From Cladobotryum mycophilum (taxonomy: Eukaryota; Ascomycota; Sordariomycetes; Hypocreales; Hypocreaceae), in assembly GCA_036429605.1 (NCBI GenBank), contig CM071591.1, positions 3,596,001 to 3,660,000 on the forward strand: 64,000 nt of DNA, written 5' to 3'. The translations under genes were made by a program, and so were the position numbers. Shown one piece after another: positions 46,359 through 58,086 of the stretch (positions within the stretch are counted from its first letter, which is position 1; each line of letters opens with the position of its first letter). Below the pieces are notes generated by a model that saw only the letters and a list, made by a program, of their open reading frames with translations, searched no databases and was not told where the DNA came from.

Positions 46359-47283
46359 GCAGATCATCGACCGGAGGCAACAAAGTAGAAAAAAACCTGG
46401 AGGAAAAGAGCGTAAAAACGTTGCGCTAATGACTTATGTACATTTACCTTTGGAGTAAGTTGGATTTTGGGACTGCATTTATTTTGGCGCGGTCTAGCTG
46501 CCTATGCCAAAATGGGACAAGTTATGGTTCATGGCTTGTCCCCTCAAGGGATGGGATGCTCACGAGGTCGAGGCCGTTCTTATTAAAAACCTCCCGATGA
46601 TACCCCAACTATTAAACGAGGGGGTTTTGGGGATACGCTTCTGGCTTGTTAGCTTTCTCCCAAGGGTGCCTGACAGGGCGTTCGGATCTCTTGTGCTACC
46701 GTTACGCTTAAACAGTTAAGCTTCGATAGGTATTTAAGGAGTTGGAAAGGGAAACCTATGGATAAGGTAAAGGATTCATTTTTGGACAGGGGAGTACACT
46801 ATGAGATATACGATAGTATCAATATTATTATTCTAAGATATCTCGTGGTCTCGAATCGACAAGGACTTGAGTATTCCACAACACCACAATTATCATCTTG
46901 ACTTTTTAACTTGCCGGACTATTAAACGGTTGATGGCTGGTCAAGCGTAGGTCGGCGTATGATAGCACAGATAGGATGATATTCATGCAAACATGCGGTA
47001 TCCGCATCTTTCCATATATTTAGCGTTCATCCCAATGCAAAATACCAATACATGGCATGACACAGGCCAGTAGCCATGATGTATTCCAATCGGTGCTCCC
47101 GTACGTCCATCTGCATTTGTACATGGCCGCTCTAAAGGGGGTATAGTACAAGCTTTCAAAAAAAAAAAAAAAGCAAAAAAGCAATCCTTTTTCCAAAGGG
47201 AAAAATCTCTCATATCCATTTTTATTCTATTCGTCCACTCACTCCTAATTTCACCGTTTCATTAAACGTAGGTAGCTTGGCTT
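46359..47283. other. convergent 3' region
   Basis: 925 bp between the bZIP stop (+) and the phosphotransferase stop (-). It includes an A14 tract at about 47159-47172. The frame at 46504-46719 has no domain and is probably chance. Confidence 0.5.
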
Positions 47284-48667
47284 TTAGTGGCTCTTTATGC
47301 CGTTTGGCTTGAAGGGAGAAGAACTCTCGACGTTGGGGTACTTGATGGTCAGGCACCAGATGTCGAGATAGTCGCAAATGGTGACAATGACGTCGACGAC
47401 GAAGCTCCCGTACACGCCCAGGGCGGTGCCGAGCATGCAGAAGACAAAGGCCGTCTGGTACACGTCGTCGCCCAGGGCGGTGGGCCAGCCGAAGCCGAAC
47501 TTGCTCTGGAGGGTGGGACCCAGGGAGTCGGCGACGCCCCAGATGAGCGGCAGGACGAGGATGTTCCAGTAGGGGAAGTCCATCTTGACGAGGTGGGCGG
47601 TGATGATCTGGCCTACGCTGTAGGAGTTGACGAGGGTGGCGAAGAGCAGGAAGGGCACGACGTGGTGGTACAGGATGTTGGTCTGCAGGGCGAGGTAGGC
47701 GACGATCAGGGACCAGATGCCGAAGAAGGGCAGCAGGCCGAGGAGAGCGCCGCGAGAACGATCGCCGCGGGCACGACGGGCGCGGATGACGTTGAGGGAG
47801 GACTCGAACGTGTTGAAGACCAGGACGATGCCGCCTTGGACCATGTACCACTCGGTAAAGGAGAGCTCGTAGAGCATCTTGGGAATGCCGAGTGACTCGG
47901 GGATGCCAAAAGCGCGGAGGGCGGACTGCTGCCAGATGTGCGCACCGCCGAGGAGGCCGGTGAGGATGTAGACGCCGCATACGAGGAGGACGCCCTCGAC
48001 GGGGCCGTTGACGATGCCGAGGGTGAGGGTCTTGGTGTGGTACTCGTCCCACGTCTGGACGTAGAAAGTGAGGAGCGCTGGTAAAAAAAAACAGGTTGTT
48101 GATTAGTATGTATAGTAGACATGGTATGTGTAGGAATGGGAGGCTTACAGGCAAAGACGGAGGCTACAGTCTTCCAGCCCTGACCCATGTTTTGGGACGA
48201 CGCGAAGATGAGGCACTCGAGGCCGGTGTTGAGAGCGTCGACGCCGTGGTCAAAGAGTTCTCCTAGAGGACCGGATTGCCCGGTTCGTCGTCTGGGTACC
48301 ACGTTAGTCCTGAGCTCAATTCAAGTCCAAACAAATTAAAATCTCTCTCAAAAACTCACGCCTGCGAACCATCCACCGCATCAAAGGTCTGATAGAGAAA
48401 CAGCCCCAAGGCCCAGGAGTAGTAGACCCAGCTGGGGCAGTCCTGGTCCAGCGTCGGGTTATACCACAGCATGGTCAGGAAGTTGACCACCACGAAGCCG
48501 AAGCCCGTGAGGGTGATCAAGTTGGGGGCCATGCTCATGGGAAAACATTTTATGACAAAGTTTGTGTAAAAGGGCTTGAGGATGTACTTTGAGACGAGGG
48601 AGCGGTCGACCGAGGAGTACTTGTACTCCCTAAGGGCGGGGAGGTTATGCTGCCGTACGTAAACCAT
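47284..48667 (-). CDS. CDP-alcohol phosphotransferase (choline/ethanolamine phosphotransferase, CPT1/EPT1 family)
   Basis: Spliced model: complement(join(47284..48077, 48149..48291, 48360..48667)), 414 aa, close to yeast Cpt1/Ept1 (about 390). It catalyses the last step of the Kennedy pathway, joining CDP-choline or CDP-ethanolamine to diacylglycerol at the ER/Golgi membrane. The full family motif DG(x)2AR(x)8G(x)3D(x)3D is present across the first splice junction: D99, G100, A103, R104, G113, D117, D121. The rest is a series of hydrophobic segments fitting a polytopic protein. The start is MVYVRQHNLPALREYKYSSV at 48667; longer in-frame extension upstream is possible but less like the family. 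Choline versus ethanolamine preference cannot be told from sequence. Confidence 0.93.
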
Positions 48668-49594
48668 CTTGACGACGTTATTGCTGCTGTTGCTGCTGGT
48701 ATCTCGACTATGGTCTCGTATAGTTTCAGGTTCAACTGCCCCGTGGGGAAAACCTCTCAGAGGACAATTGAGCAAACGAGAATGTGGATTGCGCCCTTGT
48801 CTGCCCTCGTTAAAGAGTTTTTGTTGTTTAGCTTGTGATGGAGGGGTTGTTGAGAACGTTTTAAATGTGGGGGAAGGGTATTGAAGAAAGCGGAGTCAAT
48901 GTAGTAGTAGAAAGAAGTGGGAACTAGAGATAGAGAAGGGGGGGGGGGGGGGGCACGTGAAAAAATAGAGGACGAAGAGGGAGAAAAGCTTGGTTGAAGC
49001 AAAAGAAATGGATGATGCGTTGGCATGTGTTTTGAAAAGTGAACAGGTTGTCACGAGGAAATTTTGGTAGCACACACACACACACGCAAACAGACACGCA
49101 CACACAACACGAAAAATCAAGCAACGAGCGAGACCAAAACGTCATTTCCCCTGTTTTAGTTGGGCCATGATTAGCCAATTTCCAGGGGGGTAGCCCTATT
49201 ATTCTTCCTCTATTATGTAATAATGCGGAATGTCAGCGGGAAACAGTCCGTGTTCCATGATGAATCTATCCATCTATCCTCTAGATCTCCGATGGGCAGG
49301 ATGATCATCATCTCATCGACTTTTTTTGTGCAACGATGCATCTCATTCGATATACGGAGTAGAGGTCTGAGGTGAAACCATGCTGATTGATTCGGCTACG
49401 GGTATAGACCCATCGAGGGCTCCATAGCGGCAGGCATCATGTCTGGAGAAAGCGGGACTATGCTTCATCACTCAGTCAGTATGAATTAAGCATAAAAGGG
49501 ATGAATCATGTCGTTACTTGAATTGCTGTACTTGCAGTACTTGTAGTACTTGTAGCAGTAGTAGCCGTAGTAGTAAGTAGTAGTAGTAGTATCG
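48668..49594. other. upstream region of the phosphotransferase gene
   Basis: 927 bp. It holds the phosphotransferase promoter/leader and the 3' UTR of the SnoaL-like gene. A G16 run at 48938-48953 and a CA tract at 49070-49105 are present, and TAGTA/CTTGTAGTA repeats at about 49530-49590. No gene seen. Confidence 0.5.
48938..48953 (+). repeat. G16 homopolymer
   Basis: Sixteen G in a row in the leader/promoter of the phosphotransferase gene (C16 on the coding strand). The true length is uncertain given the homopolymer errors elsewhere in the window. Confidence 0.8.
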
Positions 49595-50063
49595 TCACCA
49601 GCTCTTATCCTTTACCACGGACAGGTATTCCTTTAGCTCGACAATCTTGTCATTCCGCCAGCTGATCAGAGACACGCCCCTCAGGAGCACCGCATCACCC
49701 TCCCGGACCTCCAATTCGTCAATGTCCTGTCCCGCCGTGAAACTAATGTCAATCTCCCATGCTAAAAAGTCTGGCGTGCCCGAGGCGCATCTCGTGGTGA
49801 ACCTGACGTTTTGGTGCGAGAGCAGGAAGTCGTCGTAAAAGTCGTGAATGTCATGCTTGCTGATGTCTGTTAAGCCCACCACTATTGTGATTCATTCCTA
49901 GGTTAGAGACTTGCGTTTTGAGAGCGAGGGAGAGATGGGGGGCATACATACGATAATTATGGTATTTGGCATCGTCTGCGAATAGGCGCATGATTTGGTC
50001 AACATCGCCATTATTGAATGTGAACTCCAGGTTGGAGATGAAGCTTGTCAATCCTGTTGCCAT
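49595..50063 (-). CDS. SnoaL/NTF2-like small protein, paralogue 1
   Basis: Spliced model: complement(join(49595..49881, 49952..50063)), 132 aa. It begins MATGLTSFISNLEFTFNNGD, with the typical opening helix VDQIMRLFADDAKYHNY of the SnoaL/NTF2 cone fold. The second exon carries NVRFTTRCASGTPDFLAWEI, DISFTAGQDI, GVSLISWRNDKIVELKEYL. The fold serves as polyketide cyclase, isomerase or ligand-binding pocket in different proteins; the function here is unknown. The intron is phase 1, directly after the HNY tyrosine, the same place as in the two paralogues at 57.6 and 59.2 kb. It is closest to the 59.2-kb copy (shared RFTTRxASGT, AWExDxSFTAG). An upstream in-frame ATG at 50198 would add a low-complexity Ser-rich leader and is less likely. 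Confidence 0.82.
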
Positions 50064-51697
50064 GACGTCAATGCCGACAGATGATGCCGATGCCGATGCT
50101 GTGCTAATGCTGATGCTATCGAATAGTATAGAGACTGCAGGGGAGGCGAAAGAGAGTGAGAGTGAGAGAGACGGCCTTGCTAGTGTTCCTGGATCCAATA
50201 GAAGACCATCGTCATAGTAAGGGGGGAAAAGAACTGAGAGAAAGATATTATAAAGTGAATCAATAGAGTCTTACGGGGCTTGGTTGGTAATGCAGAGAAA
50301 GAAAAGAAAAGAATACAATACCGAAGCTTCCCTTTACCTTGCGTTGCCCTTTCCTCCTCTCTCTTCTTGGCAACACACAAGTTAAGGTGAAGAAGAGCCC
50401 GCAGCAAAAAAGAAAGCACCAACTAATCCACCCCAACGTACCTGCTGGGAGCCAACCACACGGCGTCAGGCGCTAACATGCATGTGTTTGCATGGTTTTT
50501 GCGTGGGCCTGCAGCCTTTGGAATCATTTCTTTCCCGCTTTGGCCATGTGGGCTCTGTGGGCTCTGTGGGCTCCCCTTTACCATTTCCTCAAACGGGTAA
50601 AGACGACGACAAGGAAAACGGTTTCTCCATCGCGCGCGTCAGACGTGGCCTTTGCGCGGTGAGACTTTCTCCCCTTCCCTCTTGAACGCGAACTCACGTG
50701 TCGTGCCCTCTTGCTTGGGGCTGTTGGTTATTGCCCAGCAGGTGAGAAGATTCGGAGCGGGCCGGTGAAAGCTCTCTCACATGTAAAGGCGGTGATATGC
50801 CAGAGGCGTTCGCCATGTGCTCGCAAAAGACTTGTTTGACCAATGTTCCGTCCTCTTTGATCTCTGGTGATTCCTTTCATCTGAAACATAAGTCCAGTTG
50901 CCATGCGTGAGAGGGCGTCGTGGGTGTAAGAGAGCTTTGTAGGGATTACAGTGATGAAGTCACATCATCTTGATCATACCGCCCGCCCTACGCTAGTAAT
51001 ACTCTTCGTCTAAAACATGCTCATAGTTCAACGGGTAGATGAATTTAGAGATTCCGCGCTGTCCGCAGAGAACTCGGGCTAAATAATAGTTGTATCGATC
51101 AGATGTTAGAAGAGCACAACGCTGTCGCGTGGTCTTCCATAGCTCCTGTTTCGGGGTGCAAAACGTCTCGAGCTTGAGGGTTGACCTTGGAGAGCAATGC
51201 AGTCATGATAGAGGCACTTAACCTTTCGTGCCATTTGCCTGAGAATTCAGCCATTAAACCCCTCTCTATCCTTGTTGCAAGCCAGCTCTCTGACGAATCG
51301 ATGAATTGTGCCAGTGCAACATGTTTCTCTTCATATCGTTTCCTAACTTTGTCCCCTTCCATCATTTCATTCTCTTATTTATCCCCTTTACTATTGCCTT
51401 TTTTTCTTGCTTCAACATTGCCTCGTGCGAATTGCCGTTTCTCCTCTGTACTTCGTTATCGTGAGTAGGAAATGTCGAAGCGCTTTCGCCAGGTACTGAC
51501 GGGATCATCTAGATGACTGCTCATGTTTGGATCTGTCGCTCTTGTGGTGCGTTTGCTCGGGGCCAGAGGCTGTGGTATGATAGTATCAATGGATGAGGTC
51601 TTTCAGTCTTTGCCCTAGGAATTCCCCTTGCTCTTAGGAAGCCCCATTACTTCTCTGATTTTTTCTTCTCTCTCGTCACTGAACATTGCTTTTGCTG
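50064..51697. other. intergenic region with one small open frame
   Basis: 1.6 kb upstream of SnoaL paralogue 1 and downstream of the FHA kinase. A triple GTGGGCTCT repeat lies at about 50548-50572. Apart from the 88-codon frame at 51099-51365 no gene is seen. Confidence 0.45.
51099..51365 (-). other. small open frame, 88 codons, possible gene fragment
   Basis: MMEGDKVRKRYEEKHVALAQ starts just after an in-frame TAA. The composition is protein-like: charged helix, then ESWLATRIERGLMAEFSGKW and LLSKVNPQARDVLHPETG. I do not recognise the family and see no flanking exons. It may be a small gene, or a relic like the pseudogene at 54.4 kb. Confidence 0.28.
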
Positions 51698-53497
51698 CTA
51701 GTGATTGCCACTGTTGCTAAGATATGCATTGGATTGGATCACCATCGTTTTTTCGACGCTTGGGCACTTGCAATAGTACTGAGGATGGAGATGATGACCT
51801 CTGTCTTTTTCGAGTTGGGCCCGCCGCCAATGGTGCAAAAGGGAGGGCGACCAAATTGAAAAGGTCAAATTCGTAAAAGGAGCCACTTGTGCCCTCTTCT
51901 GTGGTAGGCTCCGAAGACTTGATTGCATCCTCCTCTTCCTCATCGTCGAGAATCTCGGGGGGTGTCGGATCGCTGTATGCTCCTCTTCCTCAACATAACT
52001 AGTACCGGCTTGTTCGACGTGCAATATTAATGCTTCCAGATAGCAGTCAGAGGTAGGGAGCCGCAACTCTGGTGAAAATACAATCATGTTGTTCAGTAGG
52101 AATCGTTTCAGCGGACTCGGTCGTCTCTCAAGGTCTCTGTGGAGCGCCTTGACAACATCTTCGCACCAGATAGGCCCCCATCTTGCGAAAGAGGAAGACT
52201 TGTACTTTGGAAGATGACACATCAGTTGGTATACAACCAAGCCTAGAGACCAAATGTCAACAGATGAGGTGTATTTCGTTTTTTCTTCGCCAGAGTTGTC
52301 AATACGTGATCTCGTATAAACTTCAGGCGCAACATACAACCGAGAGCCGCATACGGTAGAGAGATCATAACCCTCCCGTGATGACCCAAAGTCTGCAAGC
52401 TTGACGTGGATATCGCCCGGTAACCTGTGCTGAACGAGGATATTGCTCGGCTTAATGTCTCGGTGCGCAATAGGCGGGCTTTGCTCGTGCATATATGTCA
52501 GCGCCGATAGGCACTGGCTGAGGATAGATAGTCTCTCATGAGCTGTAAATTCTTGGTGATCCCATAGGGAGCCGTCCGGCACATACTCCAAGAATAACCG
52601 TGGATGCGGCTCAAAGTCAGCTTTGAAGAATTTCACAATGTTGGGCTACTGAATTGTTAGAACAGAATGCACACACGAACGGGTAGGTATGGTACCAACA
52701 TGTGAGATTTGGGCCATGAGACGGGCCTCCTTCCAATCTTCGGGCTCGACCACTTCTTTTCGAATCGCAGTCGCGGTAGGCTCCTTCAAAGCGTACTCAT
52801 TCCCATCACTGACGTTCCAGCAGTAGCTAACGATGCCATAGCTTCCTTGGTCGAGCACCTTTTTCAGATGTATTTCTCCGGTATCAGCCATGGCCGCTCT
52901 CTTGGCCCTTGAAGGGGTAGGGCGGCCCGCTGGATCGGTAGCAGTTAGTTGATCCTTAACGGATGTTGCACCTCGGCAGAAGCTTTCAACCTTGTTAATG
53001 TACGCCTGGGATGTTATGTCGTGCTGCTCCACGATGATTCGGAATGCCATGATTGAGTGCACCTTGATAGTGATATCCTTCTTATTTTGCGGAACATGGT
53101 GACCGCCCACTATCCACTGAAAGTCGCTACGGGGGCCATGTCCCTGACCGTCGTAGAGAACCTCAGTTCCCATCAGCGAGCCCCGGTCCTTCACAATGAA
53201 GCGCCCTGATTTATCAAAAGTGAGGCTAAAGTGGTCGGAGCTGATGCCTGGTATATAGGGCAAGACAACATCATTATCTTGGCCACGGCCAAAGAGGATC
53301 CCATGGGAGGTTCGTGGGAGATCGCCAAACCGTATCTCGAGGCAGGACAGATGGCGGTGAATAGAGGGGATGTTAGAGTCTTCGTCGCAATCCTCAGGTC
53401 GTCCAGGAATGTGACGCGGGTGAGTCATGATTGCTTCTGATGCCATTTCCGTACATGGAAACACACGAGCGATGAGGTCTATATCGTTATTCATCAT
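51698..53497 (-). CDS. FHA-domain serine/threonine protein kinase, with an apparent frameshift near the C-terminus
   Basis: Spliced model: complement(join(51698..52645, 52700..53497)); as read, 581 aa. An FHA domain lies at about residues 52-150 (GILFGRGQDNDVVLP, ISSDHFSLTFD), binding phospho-Thr. The kinase domain follows at about 210-480: LDQGSYGIV, Lys in YALKEPT, HRDIKPSN, ADFGSSREG, APEVY. The order FHA then kinase recalls Rad53/Dun1/Cds1 checkpoint kinases, but the sequence is divergent and may be a fungal-specific type. After SYVEEEEHTAIRHPP the read frame becomes unusual. Adding one base in the G6 run 51957-51962 (+ strand) instead gives an acidic stretch (EILDDEEEEDAIKSSEP) and a basic tail with TRKRQRSSSP and PKRRKND, stopping at 51717. 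That tail looks like a nuclear localisation signal and is probably the true end. The intron (52646-52699) gives ISH/PNIVKFF. Confidence 0.8.
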
Positions 53498-54358
53498 GAG
53501 CGGGAAATGGCAGCAATTTGAGAGCTGTAAAAATAATCCTTACTATCTTGTGGTGTATCAAGATCTAGAATTTTCGTCCTTTGAGCGATGAGAGTGGGAA
53601 TTTACTTTGAACTCGCCTCTGTACTCACTTGGAGGCTGTGGAACAACCACAGCCTCCTCTCACCTACTTCATGCATCTCCAGCCCAAGTAGCCCAATCAT
53701 TATGTCTTTCAGCGCTTTGTTGTGGGGTGGTAGTCTCATTGCAAATGCATGGACGATACTTGGGTGGTATCATGCATGAACATTATAGGTAGGTAGGTGC
53801 CCTGTAGTCTCCCGAGGTCAACCATGACTTATTAGATACCTAAAATAACTGCTATGAGCGCGTTGAAATCCATAACTAATGCAACTTGCTTGGACGGGTC
53901 AAAAAAAGAAGAAAGAAAGAAAGCACTTTTACTCACAAATCTTATCAGTCTACACGAAGGAAGAAGGCATATTATAGATAATCTTCGTTTGAACCATGGC
54001 CGAGGTAGAAGGGAAAGCCCTCTGGTGTCGATTTGGGAAATCATCAGGGGTGTTTGTTGGATGGAAGCGCGCGCCAAATGATGTGCACTAAAGTTAGAGC
54101 TGCCGCACGACTAACCATCAGCATCCACCATTGGATCAACGGCAGCACATCCAACTTAGCTCGCTTGTAATTGTATATTCATGTTGGTCTTCATGAATCA
54201 CAGCCATCAAGCAAAATTGATCTTAAAGACTACTTAGTCATGCTCTCTCTCTCTCTCGGATCATTCGTCATCATGCATCTCTATCTACGATTATACATAC
54301 CAAAACGTCTTCCTTGAGACAAACGACTATAGCCCTATCAGTTGACGATATCGTCCTT
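53498..54358. other. divergent intergenic region
   Basis: 861 bp between the FHA-kinase start (-) and the pseudogene start (+). A (TAGG)n-type short repeat at about 53787-53800 and CT run at 54246-54258. No gene seen. Confidence 0.45.
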
Positions 54359-56292
54359 ATGAGTGATGCAGAGCTCGCCGAGTTTATGAAGAATCACCGC
54401 CGCCCTGATGGCAGCTACGAGCTCCCGGTAGATGGCTGGGACAAGCTGTCCAAGGAGGAGCGAACGCAGTTGGCGGAAAGATTACAGTATGCTTGCTATG
54501 CCCCTCCCCTCCGCGCGAATGATGCTGGTGTTAATGACGGTTCAGGGCCTAAGAACGAGCCCTTGCCCAGGATCCCGCGGTTCACTTGCTTCCACTTGAC
54601 TTGGATCAACTTGATGTGCGACTCCGTGCGATATCATCGGACGAGAACAATTCTTCACCACAAGCTCGACAACAACCCATTGAGCAATCACGCCCCCTAC
54701 TCCGCCGTATGACGAAAAAGCCGAGGGTATATGTCAAGAAACCTATGCCTATCATGGCCTTGTCAACGATGGTGGCCGTCCACTGTACTGAATAGATCGC
54801 CTCGAGCAGATAGCTGCTGATGCGGAGGGATATCAGGATATGCTGCGCCCTTGGCAAGATCCATCTGATGGAAGGACACCATGGCAAGCCTTCGAAAGAC
54901 AACTTGAGAGATGGCAAGATTTCCGCAAATGGCAAAATGATAATCGAGGACTTGAAGACGAAACCGGCTTCTTGGATTATGTCAAGAGCATAAAGCGCTA
55001 TACCAAGCTGGCGTACACGGAGAAAGGATGTGCCGAGCGATTGGCTCAAGTTGAAGCTGATCTGTCTTGTCTGGGTTCGGCATGGAATACGCAACAAAAG
55101 AAGCGAGAAGAGCACCGCCATCTCTACAGAGAACGCGGTTGTAATGGGTTGTCCGACTACGAGGAGGCTGTGAAGCGCCGCCTGGAGCAACACAACTTTT
55201 CTCGGGCATTCCACCTTGAAGAAAAACCCGGCCAACAAGACAAATTGACTACGTGGATCGAATACCTAAATTTTGAGTACTGGTGGCTGGACAGGCACAC
55301 CAAGTTCCTAGAGGGTCTGGAGTCAGGCCACGATAAAACCTGGCAAGAGCTTGTGGATACGCAGATGGTGAAGCCTCATGAAACTCAGGAGTACATACGG
55401 GGTCTTGAATCAGCAATGCAGCGCGCGACTGACGAAGAGCGGGCCGAGAAAATCGTTGAGAGTGCGAAGCTAGAGGGGGAACAGGTTTACATTCAGACCC
55501 AAAAAGACTCACAGCGCTTGCACATCCCCAAGTCATAGCGCATCTCGATGATAGAAAATGTGACAGTCAAGATAAAAGCGGCAAAGGATCGTTTGGAGGA
55601 AATCAAACGACGCAACAACCTCATCGGAGATTCGCCCATGCATCATATGAATACGTAACTGCCGAAGGCAAGGTTGCCCGTCAAGGTCTTCTCCTTCAAT
55701 GGGTCTTGGAGCAGATTCCTTTGATCGAGGCTGAGTTAACTCAACTTGCAGAGAACGAATTATCGAAAGGTAAAAAGCGGAGGCACAGTGAAGATGATGA
55801 GCATTCAGCAGGGAGAAATCAAAAGAGACGCAAATCCAACCATAAAGACTCAGGCTCGTATGATGCCAATCCGGGCGTCTTGGAAGTATCAAGAATGACA
55901 TTGCCAGAAGTCCAGGTTGTGGTGGACCGAGACGAAGCCCAGAGTTCAAGGACCAGAAAGGCACCCCGTCGTGCACAACAGTTCCTAGACATCTCTCCCA
56001 AGACGGTGCGTCAAGGACTCCGTCGTGGCGCTCGTATTGCGGCGTGCCAACAAGCATCCGGAGTGGCAGCAGTCCCCGATACTCCCTTAGCAGGCTCGCA
56101 CACTAGGCCACGAACGAAGCCCGCAAGGGTTTCAAAGCCAACGAAATTGCCAAAGCCTATTCCGTCTACCACAGCACAGAAGCCTCGGCAGTGACGGACA
56201 GAGGGCCTAGGACTAGGGGTCAACGCGACGTTGTGAAATCTACAGTAGCATCAAAGAGTGAGCATCCACAGCGAAAACGTGGCGTACAGTAA
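54359..56292 (+). pseudogene. decayed copy of a multi-copy filamentous-fungal ORFan family
   Basis: The open segments begin MSDAELAEFMKNHRRPDGSY and include ELPVDGWDKLSKEERTQLAE, LDLDQLDVRLRAISSDENNS, LRPWQDPSDGRTPWQAFERQ, WIEYLNFEYWWLD, and LLLQWVLEQIPLIEAEL, followed by basic stretches such as KKRRHSEDDEH and NQKRRKS. I recall many similar unnamed proteins in filamentous ascomycetes; their function is unknown. Read as one gene it has a probable intron at 54487-54545, and stop codons at 54550 (TAA, where family copies have Gln), 54789 (TGA) and 55536 (TAG). The frame also shifts at the C5 run 54693-54697, near 55626, and near 56192. After the last shift it continues as VTDRGPRTRGQRDVVKSTVA to a stop at 56290. 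Several lesions are outside homopolymers, so decay is real here, unlike in the other broken genes. Confidence 0.7.
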
Positions 56293-57591
56293 GGTGGCTG
56301 AGAAGCAAGCAGACTATGTGTTGTGGTTGAAGGAGCCAACGTCCATGTCGAACCTATAAAATAATGAATGTCGATATTGCTTAGTGGTCATGAGCTGCTG
56401 AGCCTATCTCAAACGGAAGCACATTGTGTGTAATTGATCCTTAAAATGACCAATCGAAGGACTACACAGCGTCCCAATCAGGGATTTTATGACTTGAACC
56501 ACATTGAGAACACGAAGATTATTCGGGTTTCCAGGGTCCTACTCGTCAGCGTCGTGGCGAAACCTGGCGAAAAGGCGAAAGAGAAAAAATGCTGGTCGCA
56601 AAGTCTTGAGGCAACTTGATGTCAGCGAAAAGTACTATACCCTCGATGCTACATCTCGACAACATTGCCACCAAGCACGCCGGATTTGATGCCCTTCATT
56701 TATGGAGGACATGCCCGCGGTCCACCGAGCAGCTTGGCTGATGAACAAGTATGTGGTGACGCGGTGACTATGCCGTTTGGCGACCAGATATGTCTTTGAG
56801 AATGCCAATGTCACTGGCCAAGTTGGAAGAGCTGGAGGCGATGGAGCACAGGTGTCCTGATCATGGTCAAGACAGTCGCATGATCAGGTTAGAGCGCCGT
56901 AATTTAAGGACGTAATTACGAGTATTTGCATACATAATTGTCGATTGGAGCTGTATAAGTGAGTCGCTGCCGTACTGCAGAGTTGGATGAGATGGATGTT
57001 CATCTGGAGTTTCTGATGTGGAGGTGCTTTTGCATGATACTTATCGGCTGGCAGCGGGTGACGCAACTGCAGATGCCATCTTTCTTACCTACTCATATCA
57101 TCACAACCATGAATCTGGACTACTGGCGCATTTCTCTTCAGCTTCGCGGCTCCAAGGGTTATTCCGGCAAGCCTATGCGGCACGTAGACCCAAGAGCGTG
57201 GGGCATGTGCATATCCCGGAGAAAGAGGCACGAATGAGCGAATGGAAGTTATGTAGTTACCCCTCCAAGAGGCATCCATCTCAGGCTGAATCGGGAAATA
57301 CTTTCGTTTTTTATTTATTATTTTCTATCATTATTTTATTTATTTTTGCAGGATGTGTCCGTCGGGAATCTCCTAGGACCCAACTCGTAGCTTGACGATG
57401 CAGTGAGACGGGGTCACGTTTCATTGTGACCCCTCCTAATGTCTGAATGCCTCTATATATGTACGTAGCATCGAGAACCCGCATCTGCTTTCCAAACTAC
57501 ATCGCTCGGACTCAGAAGCATCTGTTGCACTTCTGTGTTCCTTTTTTGATCTGATTCGATCCAATCTCGTCGAATTACCATCAGCATAACA
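56293..57591. other. intergenic region, no gene seen
   Basis: 1.3 kb, AT-rich in parts (T-rich at about 57305-57345). Short frames (56434-56619, 57018-57395) have no domain. It may hold further relic sequence but I cannot identify any. Confidence 0.4.
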
Positions 57592-58086
57592 ATGGCCGCA
57601 CCAGACTATGAGGAGTTGTACAAGCAGCTGACGGCTGCGTACAACTCCAGAGATGTCGGCAAGATTATGGAGTTTTACTCTGATGACGTGAAGCATACCG
57701 ATTACCGTACGTGCCCTTCCAACTACTATTATCCGTCAAGATGTTGCTCAATGGCAGATGATCTGACCCCATTCCCTTTTTTCCCAGTAACCGGCCACCT
57801 CAACTGGACCAAGCCCCAAGTCACCGAATACATTAAGTACTTCTTCTCCCAGATCAACGACATCGAGTTCAAGACCACGCGCGTCATCGGCTCCGGCGAG
57901 TTCGTCACCTGGGAGCTGGACATGCCCTTTGTGCCCACCGAGTCGATCGAGGCGCTGGGCTTCGTCAAGGGGGAGGGGAGCCTAATCAGGGGCGCGGCGG
58001 TAATGCGGTGGGTGGATGGGAAGATTGTAGAGGAGGTTGATTACTTTATGGTTATTGATCAGGCGAAGCTTGTTGGCGGTGCTTAG
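57592..58086 (+). CDS. SnoaL/NTF2-like small protein, paralogue 2
   Basis: Spliced model: join(57592..57706, 57788..58086), 137 aa. It begins MAAPDYEELYKQLTAAYNSR, then DVGKIMEFYSDDVKHTDY before the intron. The second exon has the conserved later strands: GEFVTWELDMPF, LIRGAAVMRWVDGKIVEEVD, YFMVIDQAKLVGGA. The intron is phase 1 immediately after the DY tyrosine, the same place as in paralogues 1 and 3. This is the most divergent of the three copies (FKTTRVIGSGEFVTWE where the others have FTTRxASGT). The fold suggests a small-molecule-binding cone or cyclase/isomerase; the substrate is unknown. It is convergent with paralogue 3, about 1.1 kb away. Confidence 0.85.
   Translation: MAAPDYEELYKQLTAAYNSRDVGKIMEFYSDDVKHTDYRTCPSNYYYPSRCCSMADDLTPFPFFPVTGHLNWTKPQVTEYIKYFFSQINDIEFKTTRVIGSGEFVTWELDMPFVPTESIEALGFVKGEGSLIRGAAVMRWVDGKIVEEVDYFMVIDQAKLVGGA

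Noticed and set aside
47222..48154. 310-codon minus-strand frame over the phosphotransferase gene
   Set aside because: Arg/His/Pro-rich shadow of the real gene in another frame. The CDP-alcohol phosphotransferase motif lies in the other frame.
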